Shown here: positions 1-5,676 of the stretch, piece by piece
How the letters are laid out: every line of letters begins with the position of its first letter
Position numbering within the stretch: the first letter of the stretch is position 1
Source: an uncultured Collinsella sp.
Lineage (GTDB): Bacteria; Actinomycetota; Coriobacteriia; Coriobacteriales; Coriobacteriaceae
Assembly: GCA_959020035.1 (NCBI GenBank)
Contig: CAUEQX010000038.1
Location: 1 to 14,180, forward strand
Reading direction: 5' to 3'
Length of the DNA stretch: 14,180 nt
Program-made: the position numbers and the translations under genes
The notes under the pieces: generated by a model
Databases searched by the model: none
Seen by the model: only the letters and a program-made list of their open reading frames with translations
Told to the model about the DNA's origin: nothing

Positions 1-487
1 CTTCGCCCCGCTCGGCTTTAGCACCTGGCAGGCAACCGCGCTGTCCGTCTCTGGCCTCGTTGCCAAGGAGAACGTCGTCGCAACCGCCGGTTCGCTGCTC
101 TCCGTTGCCGACGCCGGCGAGACCGACCCGAGCCTGTGGACCGCATTTGCCGGTATGTTCCCGACCATGGGCGCTTGCGTGGCCTTCGGTGCCTTCAACC
201 TGCTGTGCGCCCCCTGCTTCGCCGCCATTGGTACCATCCGCAACCAGATGGACTCGGGCAAGTGGACTGCGATCGCCATCGGTTACGAGTGCGCCTTCGC
301 TTGGGTGATCGGTCTGTTCATCAACCAGTTCTACAACCTGTTCGCGCTCGGACAGTTTGGTTTCTGGACGATTGTGGCCGTCGTGCTGCTGGTTGCGATG
401 CTCTTCCAGATTTTCCGTCCCATGCCCAAGCACGCTTGGACCGACGAGGACGAGACCAACACTGCTTCCGCCGCAGTTTCCGCTTAA
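1..487 (+). CDS. feoB: Ferrous iron transport protein B, C-terminal part (5'-truncated by window edge)
   Basis: This is the last 161 residues of FeoB, the GTP-dependent inner-membrane Fe2+ transporter; the reading frame is open from base 2 and stops with TAA at 485-487. The motif PLGFSTWQATALSVSGLVAKE is the hallmark of the FeoB C-terminal Gate/core membrane region, with its conserved GLVAKE(N/x)VV loop. Further transmembrane stretches follow (around FPTMGACVAFGAFNLLCAPCF, YECAFAWVIGLFI and WTIVAVVLLVAMLFQIF), including the conserved Cys in the LCAPCFAAIG segment. The tail is short, hydrophilic and acidic, probably cytoplasmic. The N-terminal G domain lies outside the window. A strong hairpin terminator follows and a FeoB-associated Cys-rich gene lies 175 bases downstream, which supports the identification. 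Family assignment is confident; the start cannot be seen. Confidence 0.93.
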   Translation, partial: FAPLGFSTWQATALSVSGLVAKENVVATAGSLLSVADAGETDPSLWTAFAGMFPTMGACVAFGAFNLLCAPCFAAIGTIRNQMDSGKWTAIAIGYECAFAWVIGLFINQFYNLFALGQFGFWTIVAVVLLVAMLFQIFRPMPKHAWTDEDETNTASAAVSA

Positions 488-516
488 ATCCGAATAAGGA
501 TTAACCCCTTTCCACG

Positions 517-549
517 AGCCCGGGTGTCCCAGCGACACTCGGGCTTTTT
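517..549 (+). terminator. Rho-independent terminator after feoB
   Basis: A 12-bp stem (517-528 with 534-545, one G-U pair) closes a 5-base loop (CCAGC) and is followed directly by TTTT. It lies 30 bases after the feoB stop, so the feo operon probably ends or is attenuated here before the small Cys-rich gene. Confidence 0.88.
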
Positions 550-587
550 GGTGGGGGAGATGTGGCGTTTCCGCAGATAAAACCGAC

Positions 588-593
588 TAAAAT
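588..593 (+). promoter_or_regulatory. Possible -10 element (TAAAAT) for the FeoB-associated gene
   Basis: TAAAAT sits 75 bases upstream of the small Cys-rich ORF and just after the feoB terminator, where a separate promoter would be needed. The -35 region at 17-bp spacing (GCGTTT) is poor, so this is only a candidate. Confidence 0.25.
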
Positions 594-662
594 AAACCTG
601 TCCCTTTTTGGTAGGTGGAGAATGGAGTAAAGTAAGTGGTGGTTAACTAGAGGAGGCTTGCT

Positions 663-863
663 ATGGCACCTATCGATATTGTTGTACTGGCTGTTATCGG
701 TATTGCGTTTGTCGCCGTGTGCGTGCGCATCTACCGCAAGGGCACCTGCGCCGACTGCGCTCAGGGTGGCGTTTGCACGGGGCATTGCTCCAACAAAAAG
801 ACCTGTGCCGCGTTTAAGGGCGTGGACAAAATCGCCGAAGACTTGGGCCGCGGTATTCATTAG
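663..863 (+). CDS. FeoB-associated Cys-rich membrane protein
   Basis: This 66-residue protein has one N-terminal transmembrane helix (about residues 4-21, PIDIVVLAVIGIAFVAVCV) followed by a short basic stretch and a Cys-rich segment with Cys at 29, 32, 38, 42 and 48 (motifs CADC and CTGHC). That is the layout of the FeoB_associated family, small single-span proteins encoded beside feoB in Firmicutes and Actinobacteria. The family's role is not settled; metal or Fe-S handling at the membrane next to FeoB is plausible. The start is fixed by a full Shine-Dalgarno AGGAGG at 651-656, six bases before the ATG. It lies downstream of the feoB terminator, so it may be expressed partly on its own. The ORF is complete, and position next to feoB supports the call. 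Confidence 0.85.
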   Translation: MAPIDIVVLAVIGIAFVAVCVRIYRKGTCADCAQGGVCTGHCSNKKTCAAFKGVDKIAEDLGRGIH

Positions 864-897
864 CCGACCGGCGTTTGGGCATGTATGACTGAGGATA

Positions 898-936
898 CGG
901 CAGTTGCTGATACGATAGGTACATCAGCAACTGCCG
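898..936. promoter_or_regulatory. Perfect 14-bp inverted repeat, candidate operator/promoter of the flavin oxidoreductase gene
   Basis: Arms 898-911 (CGGCAGTTGCTGAT) and 923-936 are exact reverse complements separated by 11 bases. The spacer and left-arm edge contain TGATACGAT (908-916), which fits an extended -10 (TGnTACGAT). The repeat ends 29 bases before the preferred start codon at 966. No T-run follows, so it does not look like a terminator. A dimeric repressor or activator site over a promoter is the simplest reading; a leader hairpin is the alternative. Confidence 0.55.
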
Positions 937-965
937 CCGAGCGGCTCAAACGAAAGGAAGCCTGT

Positions 966-2915
966 ATGGAGTCATCCGCCTATCCGATGCTCTTTAGCCC
1001 GATCAAGGTCGGTACGACCGAGGTCAAGAACCGCGTCTTTATGCCGCCGGTGTCCACGAACCTGGCCGATCATGGCTACGTGACCGACGACTTGGTCGAT
1101 CATTACCGTGCTCGTGCCAAGGGCGGCGTTGGCCTCATCATTACCGAGGTCGTGACGGTCGAGCCCACCTATACCTATCTGCCGGGTGACATGTGCTGCT
1201 ACGACGACACGTTTATCCCCGGTTGGGAAAAGCTCGCCGCGGCCGTCCACGAGTACGGCTGCAAGATCATGCCGCAGCTCTTCCACCCCGCCTACATGGC
1301 CTTTAACATTCCGGGCACGCCGCGCCTGATCGCTCCGTCCTTTGTGGGCCCGTCCTATGCCCGCGAGGCGCCGCGCCCCATTACGGTCGATGAGATTCAC
1401 GAGCTCACGCATCAGTTTGGCGACGCCGCTGTGCGTATGCAGAAGGCCGGTGTCGATGGCGTCGAGGTCCACGCGGCTCACGCCCACGGTATGCTCGGCG
1501 GCTTTTTGACCCCGCTCTATAACAAGCGTACCGATGAGTACGGCGGCTCGCTCGACGCCCGTATGCGCTTCTTGCTCGAGGTCATCGCCGAGATTCGCGA
1601 GCGCTGCGGCAAGGACTTTATCATCGACGTCCGTATCTCGGGCGACGAGTACACCGATGGCGGCCTGACCCTCAACGACATGATCTACGTCTCGCGTCGC
1701 CTGGAGAAGGCCGGCGTCGACATGATTCATGTGTCGGGTGGTACCACCATCAAGCGCGGCTCCGCAATTCCCGCCGCCGGTACCCAGCAGGCCTCGCATG
1801 CCGCCTGCTCGCGCGAGATCAAAAAGCACGTCAACATTCCCGTCGCCACCGTCGGTCGCATTAACGAGGCCTGGATCGCCGAGGAGCTGATCGAGGACGG
1901 CGCTGCCGACATCTGCATGATGGGCCGCGCCAATCTGTGCGATGCCGAGTTCTGCAATAAGGCCGCTGCCGGCAACGCCGACGACATCCGCCCCTGCATT
2001 GGCTGCCTGCGCTGCCTGAACGGCATCATGTTCGGCAAGCGCATCTCCTGCACCGTCAACCCCGATGTTGAGCGCGACGAGGCCGGTTACGAGCCTGCCG
2101 CCGAGGCCAAGAACGTACTGGTTGTGGGCGCTGGTCCTGCGGGCATGGAGGCGGCGTTCATTGCCGCCAAGCGCGGCCACAACGTGGTGCTCGTGGACAA
2201 GCAGGACGAACCGGGCGGCGAGATGCGCATCGCGGCCGTTCCGCCAGCAAAGCAGGAGCTCACCCGCGTGATCAAGTATCAGTACCGTCGTCTGGCCGAG
2301 GCGGGCGTAACGTGCGTCTTTGGTACCGAGCTATCTGCTGAGGATATTCAGCGCGACTATGCCGGCTACGAGGTCGTTTTGGCCTACGGTGCCGAGCCTA
2401 TCGCTCCGGCCTTTATGCAGGGCTTTAAGCAGGTCATGACGGCTGACGACCTGCTGGGCGGCAACGCCTTCCCGGGCAAGAAGATCGTCATCGTCGGCGG
2501 CGGTACCGTCGGCTGCGAGACTGCCGACTATCTGGCTCCGCTGGTCAACGACCTGTCGCCGGCCAATCGCGATGTCACCGTCATCGAGATGACCAAGACG
2601 CTCGCTGCCAACGAGGGCGGCGCCGGCCGCGCGGTGCTCATCACGCGCATGCTTTCCAAGGGCGTTCACGTGCTGACCGAGGCCAAGGTAACCGAGATTA
2701 CCGAGGACACCATCAGCTACGAAAAAGATGGCGAGATCCACACTATCGCCGATGCCGATACGCTGGTGCTTGCCATGGGCTATCGTCCCAACACCAAGCT
2801 GGCCGACGACCTGGCCGCTGCCGGTGTTGCCACCCACGTGCTGGGCGACGCCCAGAAGTGCGGCAACATCCGCGATGCCATCGGCGATGGCTACAAGGTT
2901 GCCTGCGAGCTCTAG
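966..2915 (+). CDS. NADH:flavin oxidoreductase / FAD-dependent oxidoreductase, Old Yellow Enzyme family (FadH/BaiCD/BaiH/enoate-reductase-like)
   Basis: The product (649 aa) has the three-part build of 2,4-dienoyl-CoA reductase, trimethylamine dehydrogenase and BaiCD/BaiH-type enoate reductases. An FMN-binding TIM barrel spans about residues 5-335, with KNRVFMPPVST near the N terminus, His169/His172/His174 and NKRTDEYGGSLDARMRF. A [4Fe-4S] cluster motif follows with Cys344, 347, 350 and 362. Then come FAD and NAD(P)H Rossmann motifs, GAGPAG at 388-393 and GGGTVG at 511-516. Such enzymes reduce activated C=C bonds; the substrate cannot be told from sequence. The active-site Tyr of dienoyl-CoA reductase (in its GYL motif) appears absent: the local sequence is HGMLGGFL. 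An in-frame ATG at 885 would add 27 residues, but it lies upstream of the 898-936 palindrome; the ATG at 966 has AAGGAAG just before it, so 966 is preferred. Confidence 0.88.
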   Translation: MESSAYPMLFSPIKVGTTEVKNRVFMPPVSTNLADHGYVTDDLVDHYRARAKGGVGLIITEVVTVEPTYTYLPGDMCCYDDTFIPGWEKLAAAVHEYGCKIMPQLFHPAYMAFNIPGTPRLIAPSFVGPSYAREAPRPITVDEIHELTHQFGDAAVRMQKAGVDGVEVHAAHAHGMLGGFLTPLYNKRTDEYGGSLDARMRFLLEVIAEIRERCGKDFIIDVRISGDEYTDGGLTLNDMIYVSRRLEKAGVDMIHVSGGTTIKRGSAIPAAGTQQASHAACSREIKKHVNIPVATVGRINEAWIAEELIEDGAADICMMGRANLCDAEFCNKAAAGNADDIRPCIGCLRCLNGIMFGKRISCTVNPDVERDEAGYEPAAEAKNVLVVGAGPAGMEAAFIAAKRGHNVVLVDKQDEPGGEMRIAAVPPAKQELTRVIKYQYRRLAEAGVTCVFGTELSAEDIQRDYAGYEVVLAYGAEPIAPAFMQGFKQVMTADDLLGGNAFPGKKIVIVGGGTVGCETADYLAPLVNDLSPANRDVTVIEMTKTLAANEGGAGRAVLITRMLSKGVHVLTEAKVTEITEDTISYEKDGEIHTIADADTLVLAMGYRPNTKLADDLAAAGVATHVLGDAQKCGNIRDAIGDGYKVACEL

Positions 2916-2933
2916 TCAACCCCTTGTTGCGTG

Positions 2934-2979
2934 GGGGCAGGTTACTTTGCACCAACTTGGCGCATGTAAACCTGGCCCC
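2934..2979 (+). repeat. Imperfect hairpin in the 3' flank of the oxidoreductase gene
   Basis: GGGGCAGGTTAC (2934-2945) and GTAAACCTGGCCCC (2966-2979) pair with two bulged bases. The interior TGCACC/GGCGCA around loop AACTT extends the fold. No T-tract follows, so it is not a canonical terminator; it may protect the 3' end or pause transcription ahead of the terminator at 3069. Confidence 0.35.
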
Positions 2980-3068
2980 ATTGACGAGGTTTCCGCCATC
3001 CCAGGGCGGCTACATGGAGTAGCGCCCGTGCGCATCGATTCCCTCTCATAGATGTGCGGCACAAAGAA

Positions 3069-3099
3069 CCCCGAGCTCACACGAGCTCGGGGCCTTTTT
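3069..3099. terminator. Bidirectional rho-independent terminator between convergent genes
   Basis: A perfect 10-bp stem, CCCCGAGCTC (3069-3078) with GAGCTCGGGG (3083-3092), closes a 4-base loop (ACAC). On the + strand it is followed by CCTTTTT; read on the - strand the hairpin is followed by TTCTTT. It can therefore serve both the oxidoreductase gene (+) and the ATPase gene (-). Confidence 0.88.
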
Positions 3100-3125
3100 C
3101 GTCTGGATTGGGGACGCATAGCCGG

Positions 3126-3248
3126 ACGAAAGCGTGTTGCGTTTGGCGTAAAACCATACGAAAGTGCAATTTGCGTCTTATTTCCGAACGTAAAACAGAC
3201 GAAAACCGTTTACGTCTGCTTTAAATCCGTACGAAAACGGTTTTCGTC
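3126..3248. repeat. Array of four phased ACGAAA...CGT(C) quasi-palindromes
   Basis: Four related units start at 3126, 3158, 3199 and 3231, each beginning ACGAAA and ending in CGTY 18-20 bases on. Unit 4 (3231-3247) is a perfect 17-nt palindrome, ACGAAAAC-G-GTTTTCGT. Unit 3 extends to 3196-3218 as 11+1+11 with one mismatch. Units 1 and 2 are more degenerate. Start-to-start steps are 32, 41 and 32 bases, close to 3, 4 and 3 helical turns. CGTAAAAC precedes units 2 and 3 as a direct repeat. The array fills the space between the terminator and the 3' end of the ATPase gene, where there is no obvious promoter to regulate. With the hairpins at 2934 and 3069 this accounts for the 353-base non-coding stretch 2916-3268. 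Confidence 0.6.
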
Positions 3249-3268
3249 TTGCAGGGCAGTTGTCGTTT

Positions 3269-4360
3269 CTACAGTTCAACTTCCAGTTCGGCTTTGTGTT
3301 CGCAGAGGTAGTCGCGCATGTAGGGGATGGCAAATGAGACCTTACCGTACGAAGGAGCCTCGATAATCGATTCTCTTAACAGGCGGCTGCGGACGGAGCT
3401 CACCTGTTGAGGCGTTTTGTTTAGGGCATCGGCAACCATGCTGGTCGAGCTCGTCTGCCCCAAAGACGCCATGCTCAGCAGATAAGCGATGCACGTGGGC
3501 GGAATGCGCTGCAGCGCGGGCTCAATCACCATGGCGCAGAAGCGTTCGCGTGCCGTTGCAATGCCACGCTCGGCTTCTTCTTCTCCAATAATCGCTGTAT
3601 GTGCGCGTCTTGCCAACTGCCATGCGTAGTATCCAACGAGTTGGATCATGAAAGGATAGCCTTGCGTTGCCTCGGCAAGTTGGCCGGCAATACCTGGCTG
3701 CAACTCCATGCCAGACGCTTCAATGGTTTCCTCGAGGGAGTACGACACTTCGGTTACTGCCACAGCCTTCAGATCAAAGGGGAGGGCACGGCGCAAAAAC
3801 GTAAGTGTCTTTCCGTTGATGATGCTTTCAATCATCGAAGGCAGCCCAGCAAAAACAAAGGCGATATCAAGGTCTTCGCCGATAACCTGCTGAATCGCAA
3901 TGGAGAGCGTTCGGACCTCATCGAGCTCTGCGTCTTGAACCTCGTCGAGAGTGATGAGCAGGCCATTTCCATTCTTGGATATTGTCTGTCTCATGGCGTC
4001 GCGTAGCGATGGGCCGATTCGCTCAATATCTATGCTGCCGATGGATATGCCAGCTACGGTGGGCTCAAATCTGGCGTGTTTGGCCTGGAATTTGGGCTGC
4101 AGCTGTTCGAGAATGCGCTGGCAAAGTCCCTCGGTTGCGACCTCTTTTATGACCGTCCAGCCACGGCTTTGCGCCAAACGTGAGCACTCGTCAAGGAGGA
4201 CCGTCTTGCCCGTTCCACGGACGCCGGCTATGCGCATTAGGCGCCCCGGGGCACCAGGCCCGTTGACGAGGCCCTCATTGAATTCCTCGAGCACATCTTC
4301 GCGGCCGATAATCGTGGGAGGTGTTTTACCTGCTGTGGGCTTAAAAGGGTTTGTTTGCAT
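3269..4360 (-). CDS. AAA-type ATP-binding protein (STAND/ORC-like ATPase), function unknown
   Basis: This 363-residue P-loop ATPase has Walker A GVRGTGKT at 46-53 and Walker B LLITLDEVQ at 134-142, preceded by the N-terminal IIGREDVLEEF box that introduces many AAA/STAND and ORC/Cdc6-like domains. The C-terminal third (about 275-363) includes a likely winged helix (TSMVADALNKTPQQVSSVRSR). No transmembrane segment, nuclease or other effector domain is visible. It may be a stand-alone DNA-binding or regulatory ATPase; a real function cannot be assigned. ATG at 4360 is chosen because AAAGGTGG lies five bases upstream on the - strand; a GTG at 4369 would overlap that site. The gene stands alone, converges on the oxidoreductase gene, has visibly lower GC than its neighbours, and has a six-fold 10-bp repeat just upstream. 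All of this suggests acquired DNA. Confidence 0.75.
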   Translation of the reverse strand: MQTNPFKPTAGKTPPTIIGREDVLEEFNEGLVNGPGAPGRLMRIAGVRGTGKTVLLDECSRLAQSRGWTVIKEVATEGLCQRILEQLQPKFQAKHARFEPTVAGISIGSIDIERIGPSLRDAMRQTISKNGNGLLITLDEVQDAELDEVRTLSIAIQQVIGEDLDIAFVFAGLPSMIESIINGKTLTFLRRALPFDLKAVAVTEVSYSLEETIEASGMELQPGIAGQLAEATQGYPFMIQLVGYYAWQLARRAHTAIIGEEEAERGIATARERFCAMVIEPALQRIPPTCIAYLLSMASLGQTSSTSMVADALNKTPQQVSSVRSRLLRESIIEAPSYGKVSFAIPYMRDYLCEHKAELEVEL

Positions 4361-4380
4361 GTGAGCCACCTTTGCTCAAG

Positions 4381-4440
4381 ATATAGCAAGATATAGCAAA
4401 GTATAGCAAGATATAGCAAAGTATAGTGAGATATAGCAAA
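4381..4440. repeat. Six tandem 10-bp repeats (RTATAGCAAR) upstream of the ATPase gene
   Basis: Six units of exactly 10 bases run head to tail: ATATAGCAAG, ATATAGCAAA, GTATAGCAAG, ATATAGCAAA, GTATAGTGAG, ATATAGCAAA. A partial seventh follows (GTAAGC). The array ends 20 bases from the ATPase start codon on the - strand, where each unit reads TTGCTATAY and contains -35-like (TTGCTA) and -10-like (TATACT, TATATC) hexamers. One pair, TTGCTA and TATATC, can be spaced by 18 bases. The array thus probably holds the ATPase promoter and may also be an iteron-like binding site, with one site per helical turn. Confidence 0.8.
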
Positions 4441-4568
4441 GTAAGCGCTACTCGCGGGTTTTGCGGTGGTGCTATTTTCCAAATGCCGCGCGGATAAAGC
4501 GCTGGGCGAACAGCTTGTTGGCAACTCACGAGGGCTCGGGGTGCCAATTTGGGGTGCAGTAGTGCTGC
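4441..4568. other. Non-coding spacer without recognisable gene
   Basis: This part of the 500-base gap between the divergent ATPase and GntR genes holds no ORF with credible coding signals. On the - strand, 4472-4525 reads as a 17-residue fragment ending in TAG that looks like a protein C terminus, but it is too short to assign. The rest of the gap holds the repeat array, a 160-bp inverted-repeat element and the GntR promoter region. Confidence 0.4.
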
Positions 4569-4728
4569 GCCACGAAAAGGGCCTATCTACTACGTTTAAG
4601 CCGTAGGGGTCAACCATAGTCGGCTTTTTCGAAAATCGACAAGCTGTCTACCTGCGGTTTTGTTTTCACGGTTTTCGGTATGGCCGAGGCTATCCGCGTT
4701 AACGTAGTAGATGGGCCCCTTTTGTGGC
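4569..4728. mobile_element. 160-bp element bounded by 28-bp imperfect inverted repeats (MITE-like or dispersed palindromic repeat)
   Basis: Arm 4569-4596 and arm 4701-4728 are inverted copies matching at 25 of 28 positions without gaps; the shared core on the right arm begins AACGTAGTAGAT and continues into a GGCCC block. The 104-bp interior has no ORF with coding signals. It contains a weak hairpin AAGCCG/CGGCTT (4598-4603 with 4621-4626) followed by TTTTT. No target-site duplication is obvious at the edges. A short non-autonomous element or a dispersed genus-specific repeat fits; a very large regulatory stem is the alternative. Confidence 0.5.
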
Positions 4729-4784
4729 AAGGGTGCCGATCGACAGGACAGGGCAGGTAAAAGAGACACGTCCCAAAAGACTGA

Positions 4785-4814
4785 TTGGGAGCTGGGGCGT
4801 GTCGATGCGATAGT
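4785..4814 (+). promoter_or_regulatory. Candidate promoter of the GntR-family gene
   Basis: TTGGGA (4785-4790) is followed after 18 bases by GATAGT (4809-4814), preceded by TGC (4806-4808), which makes an extended -10. The start codon lies about 47 bases downstream. The 11-mer TGCGATAGTAT recurs exactly upstream of the glutamine-synthetase-like gene (7671-7681), which supports a promoter role. Confidence 0.45.
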
Positions 4815-4860
4815 ATTACGGGTGATATTCGACAAACCGTGGGCTTCATCCGAGGGCTTT

Positions 4861-5553
4861 ATGGAACAACACCAGCATTATCAGAGCCTGCAAGACCAGG
4901 CATACAACGCATTGCGCTCCAAGATCATCTATGCCGAGCTCAAGCCCGGCACGCGCCTTTCGGCGATTGGTCTGGAAAAGGAGACGGGAATCGGGCGCAC
5001 GCCCATTCGCGAGTCCTTTGTGCGCCTGCGTGAGCAGGAGCTGGTGGAAACGCGTCCCAAGAGCGGCACCTACGTCTCTAAGATCAGCATGGAACGCGCC
5101 GAAAACGCCTGTTTCTTGCGCGAGAAACTCGAGAGAAGCGTGCTTATTAAATGCTGTTCGGCCGCCACGTCCGAGCAAAAGCATCGGCTTGAGCAGATTC
5201 TTGCCGAGTCCGAGTCGCTCGACCATCGCGAAACGCGTCGCTTTTTCGACCTGGATAACCTGTTTCATGAGACGTGTTTTGTGATTGCCGGTCGGCACAG
5301 GTTGTGGGATTGGATGAAGAGCATCAACACGCATTTTGAGCGATACAACTGGTTGCGTATGGTGTCGCAGGACCTGGATTGGGAGCCGATTCGTCGGCAG
5401 CATCGCCGGATTCTCGAGGCCATTAAGAGGGGCGATACCGACGCGGCGAGCTATCTGGCAGAGACGCACTTGCACCTGATGCCCGAGGAGCAGGGCCCGG
5501 TTATTGCCTTACATCCCGATTATTTTGAGCTGTCCAAAGACTCGGCCATCTAG
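4861..5553 (+). CDS. GntR-family transcriptional regulator with FCD (FadR C-terminal) domain
   Basis: The protein (230 aa) has a GntR winged helix at about residues 10-75 (YNALRSKIIYAELKPGTRLS, GIGRTPIRESFVRLREQELV, GTYVSKIS). An all-helical FCD ligand-binding domain follows. The usual metal/ligand residues can be seen: Asp and His in FFDLDNLFHETCF, His in RRQHRRILEAI, and His in the final AETHLHL. Such regulators usually bind a carboxylate-type metabolite and repress a nearby catabolic operon, but no such operon is adjacent. The ATG at 4861 is chosen because the winged-helix match begins soon after it and GAGGG lies four bases upstream; the open frame extends to 4711, which would run into the upstream inverted-repeat element. 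It has its own candidate promoter. Family call is firm; regulon unknown. Confidence 0.88.
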   Translation: MEQHQHYQSLQDQAYNALRSKIIYAELKPGTRLSAIGLEKETGIGRTPIRESFVRLREQELVETRPKSGTYVSKISMERAENACFLREKLERSVLIKCCSAATSEQKHRLEQILAESESLDHRETRRFFDLDNLFHETCFVIAGRHRLWDWMKSINTHFERYNWLRMVSQDLDWEPIRRQHRRILEAIKRGDTDAASYLAETHLHLMPEEQGPVIALHPDYFELSKDSAI

Positions 5554-5634
5554 CCCATCATCGCATCTGCTCGAGACGCAAAAACGATGCTGCTCACCTA
5601 CAGCGTTTTGCAACCGAGATTTTTAAAAAATGCC

Positions 5635-5640
5635 TAAAAT
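5635..5640 (+). promoter_or_regulatory. Possible -10 element (TAAAAT) for the LacI-family gene
   Basis: TAAAAT lies 36 bases before the LacI-family start in an AT-rich patch (TTTTTAAAAAA). TTGCAA at 5608-5613 is the nearest -35-like hexamer, but its spacing (21) is too long. The 123-base gap 5554-5676 shows no clear terminator for the GntR gene. Confidence 0.3.
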
Positions 5641-5676
5641 GGCTCAGACTGCCAACATTGGGAAACGGGGTGCGCT

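Noticed and set aside
596..607. CCTGTCCCTTTT, similar to the complement of the loop and stem of the 9785-9820 hairpin (AAAGGGGACAGG)
   Set aside because: Only about 11 bases match and no hairpin forms at 596, so a shared repeat family cannot be supported from this window.
885..965. N-terminal extension of the oxidoreductase from ATG 885
   Set aside because: The extra 27 residues have no family match, the segment contains a perfect palindrome with a promoter-like element, and ATG 966 has its own ribosome-binding site.
972..2180. 402-codon open frame on the minus strand
   Set aside because: Antisense to the oxidoreductase gene, with no motif and no start signals.
3126..3248. CRISPR array
   Set aside because: The repeats are too short and degenerate, spacing is uneven in the wrong range, and no cas genes are present.
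3052..3366. 104-codon plus-strand frame over the palindrome array
   Set aside because: It spans a terminator, the repeat array and the 3' end of the ATPase gene; the repeats explain its repetitive sequence and no ribosome-binding site supports it.
4472..4525. 17-residue minus-strand fragment resembling a protein C terminus, ending in TAG
   Set aside because: A stop codon immediately precedes it in frame; it is too short to identify as a pseudogene remnant.
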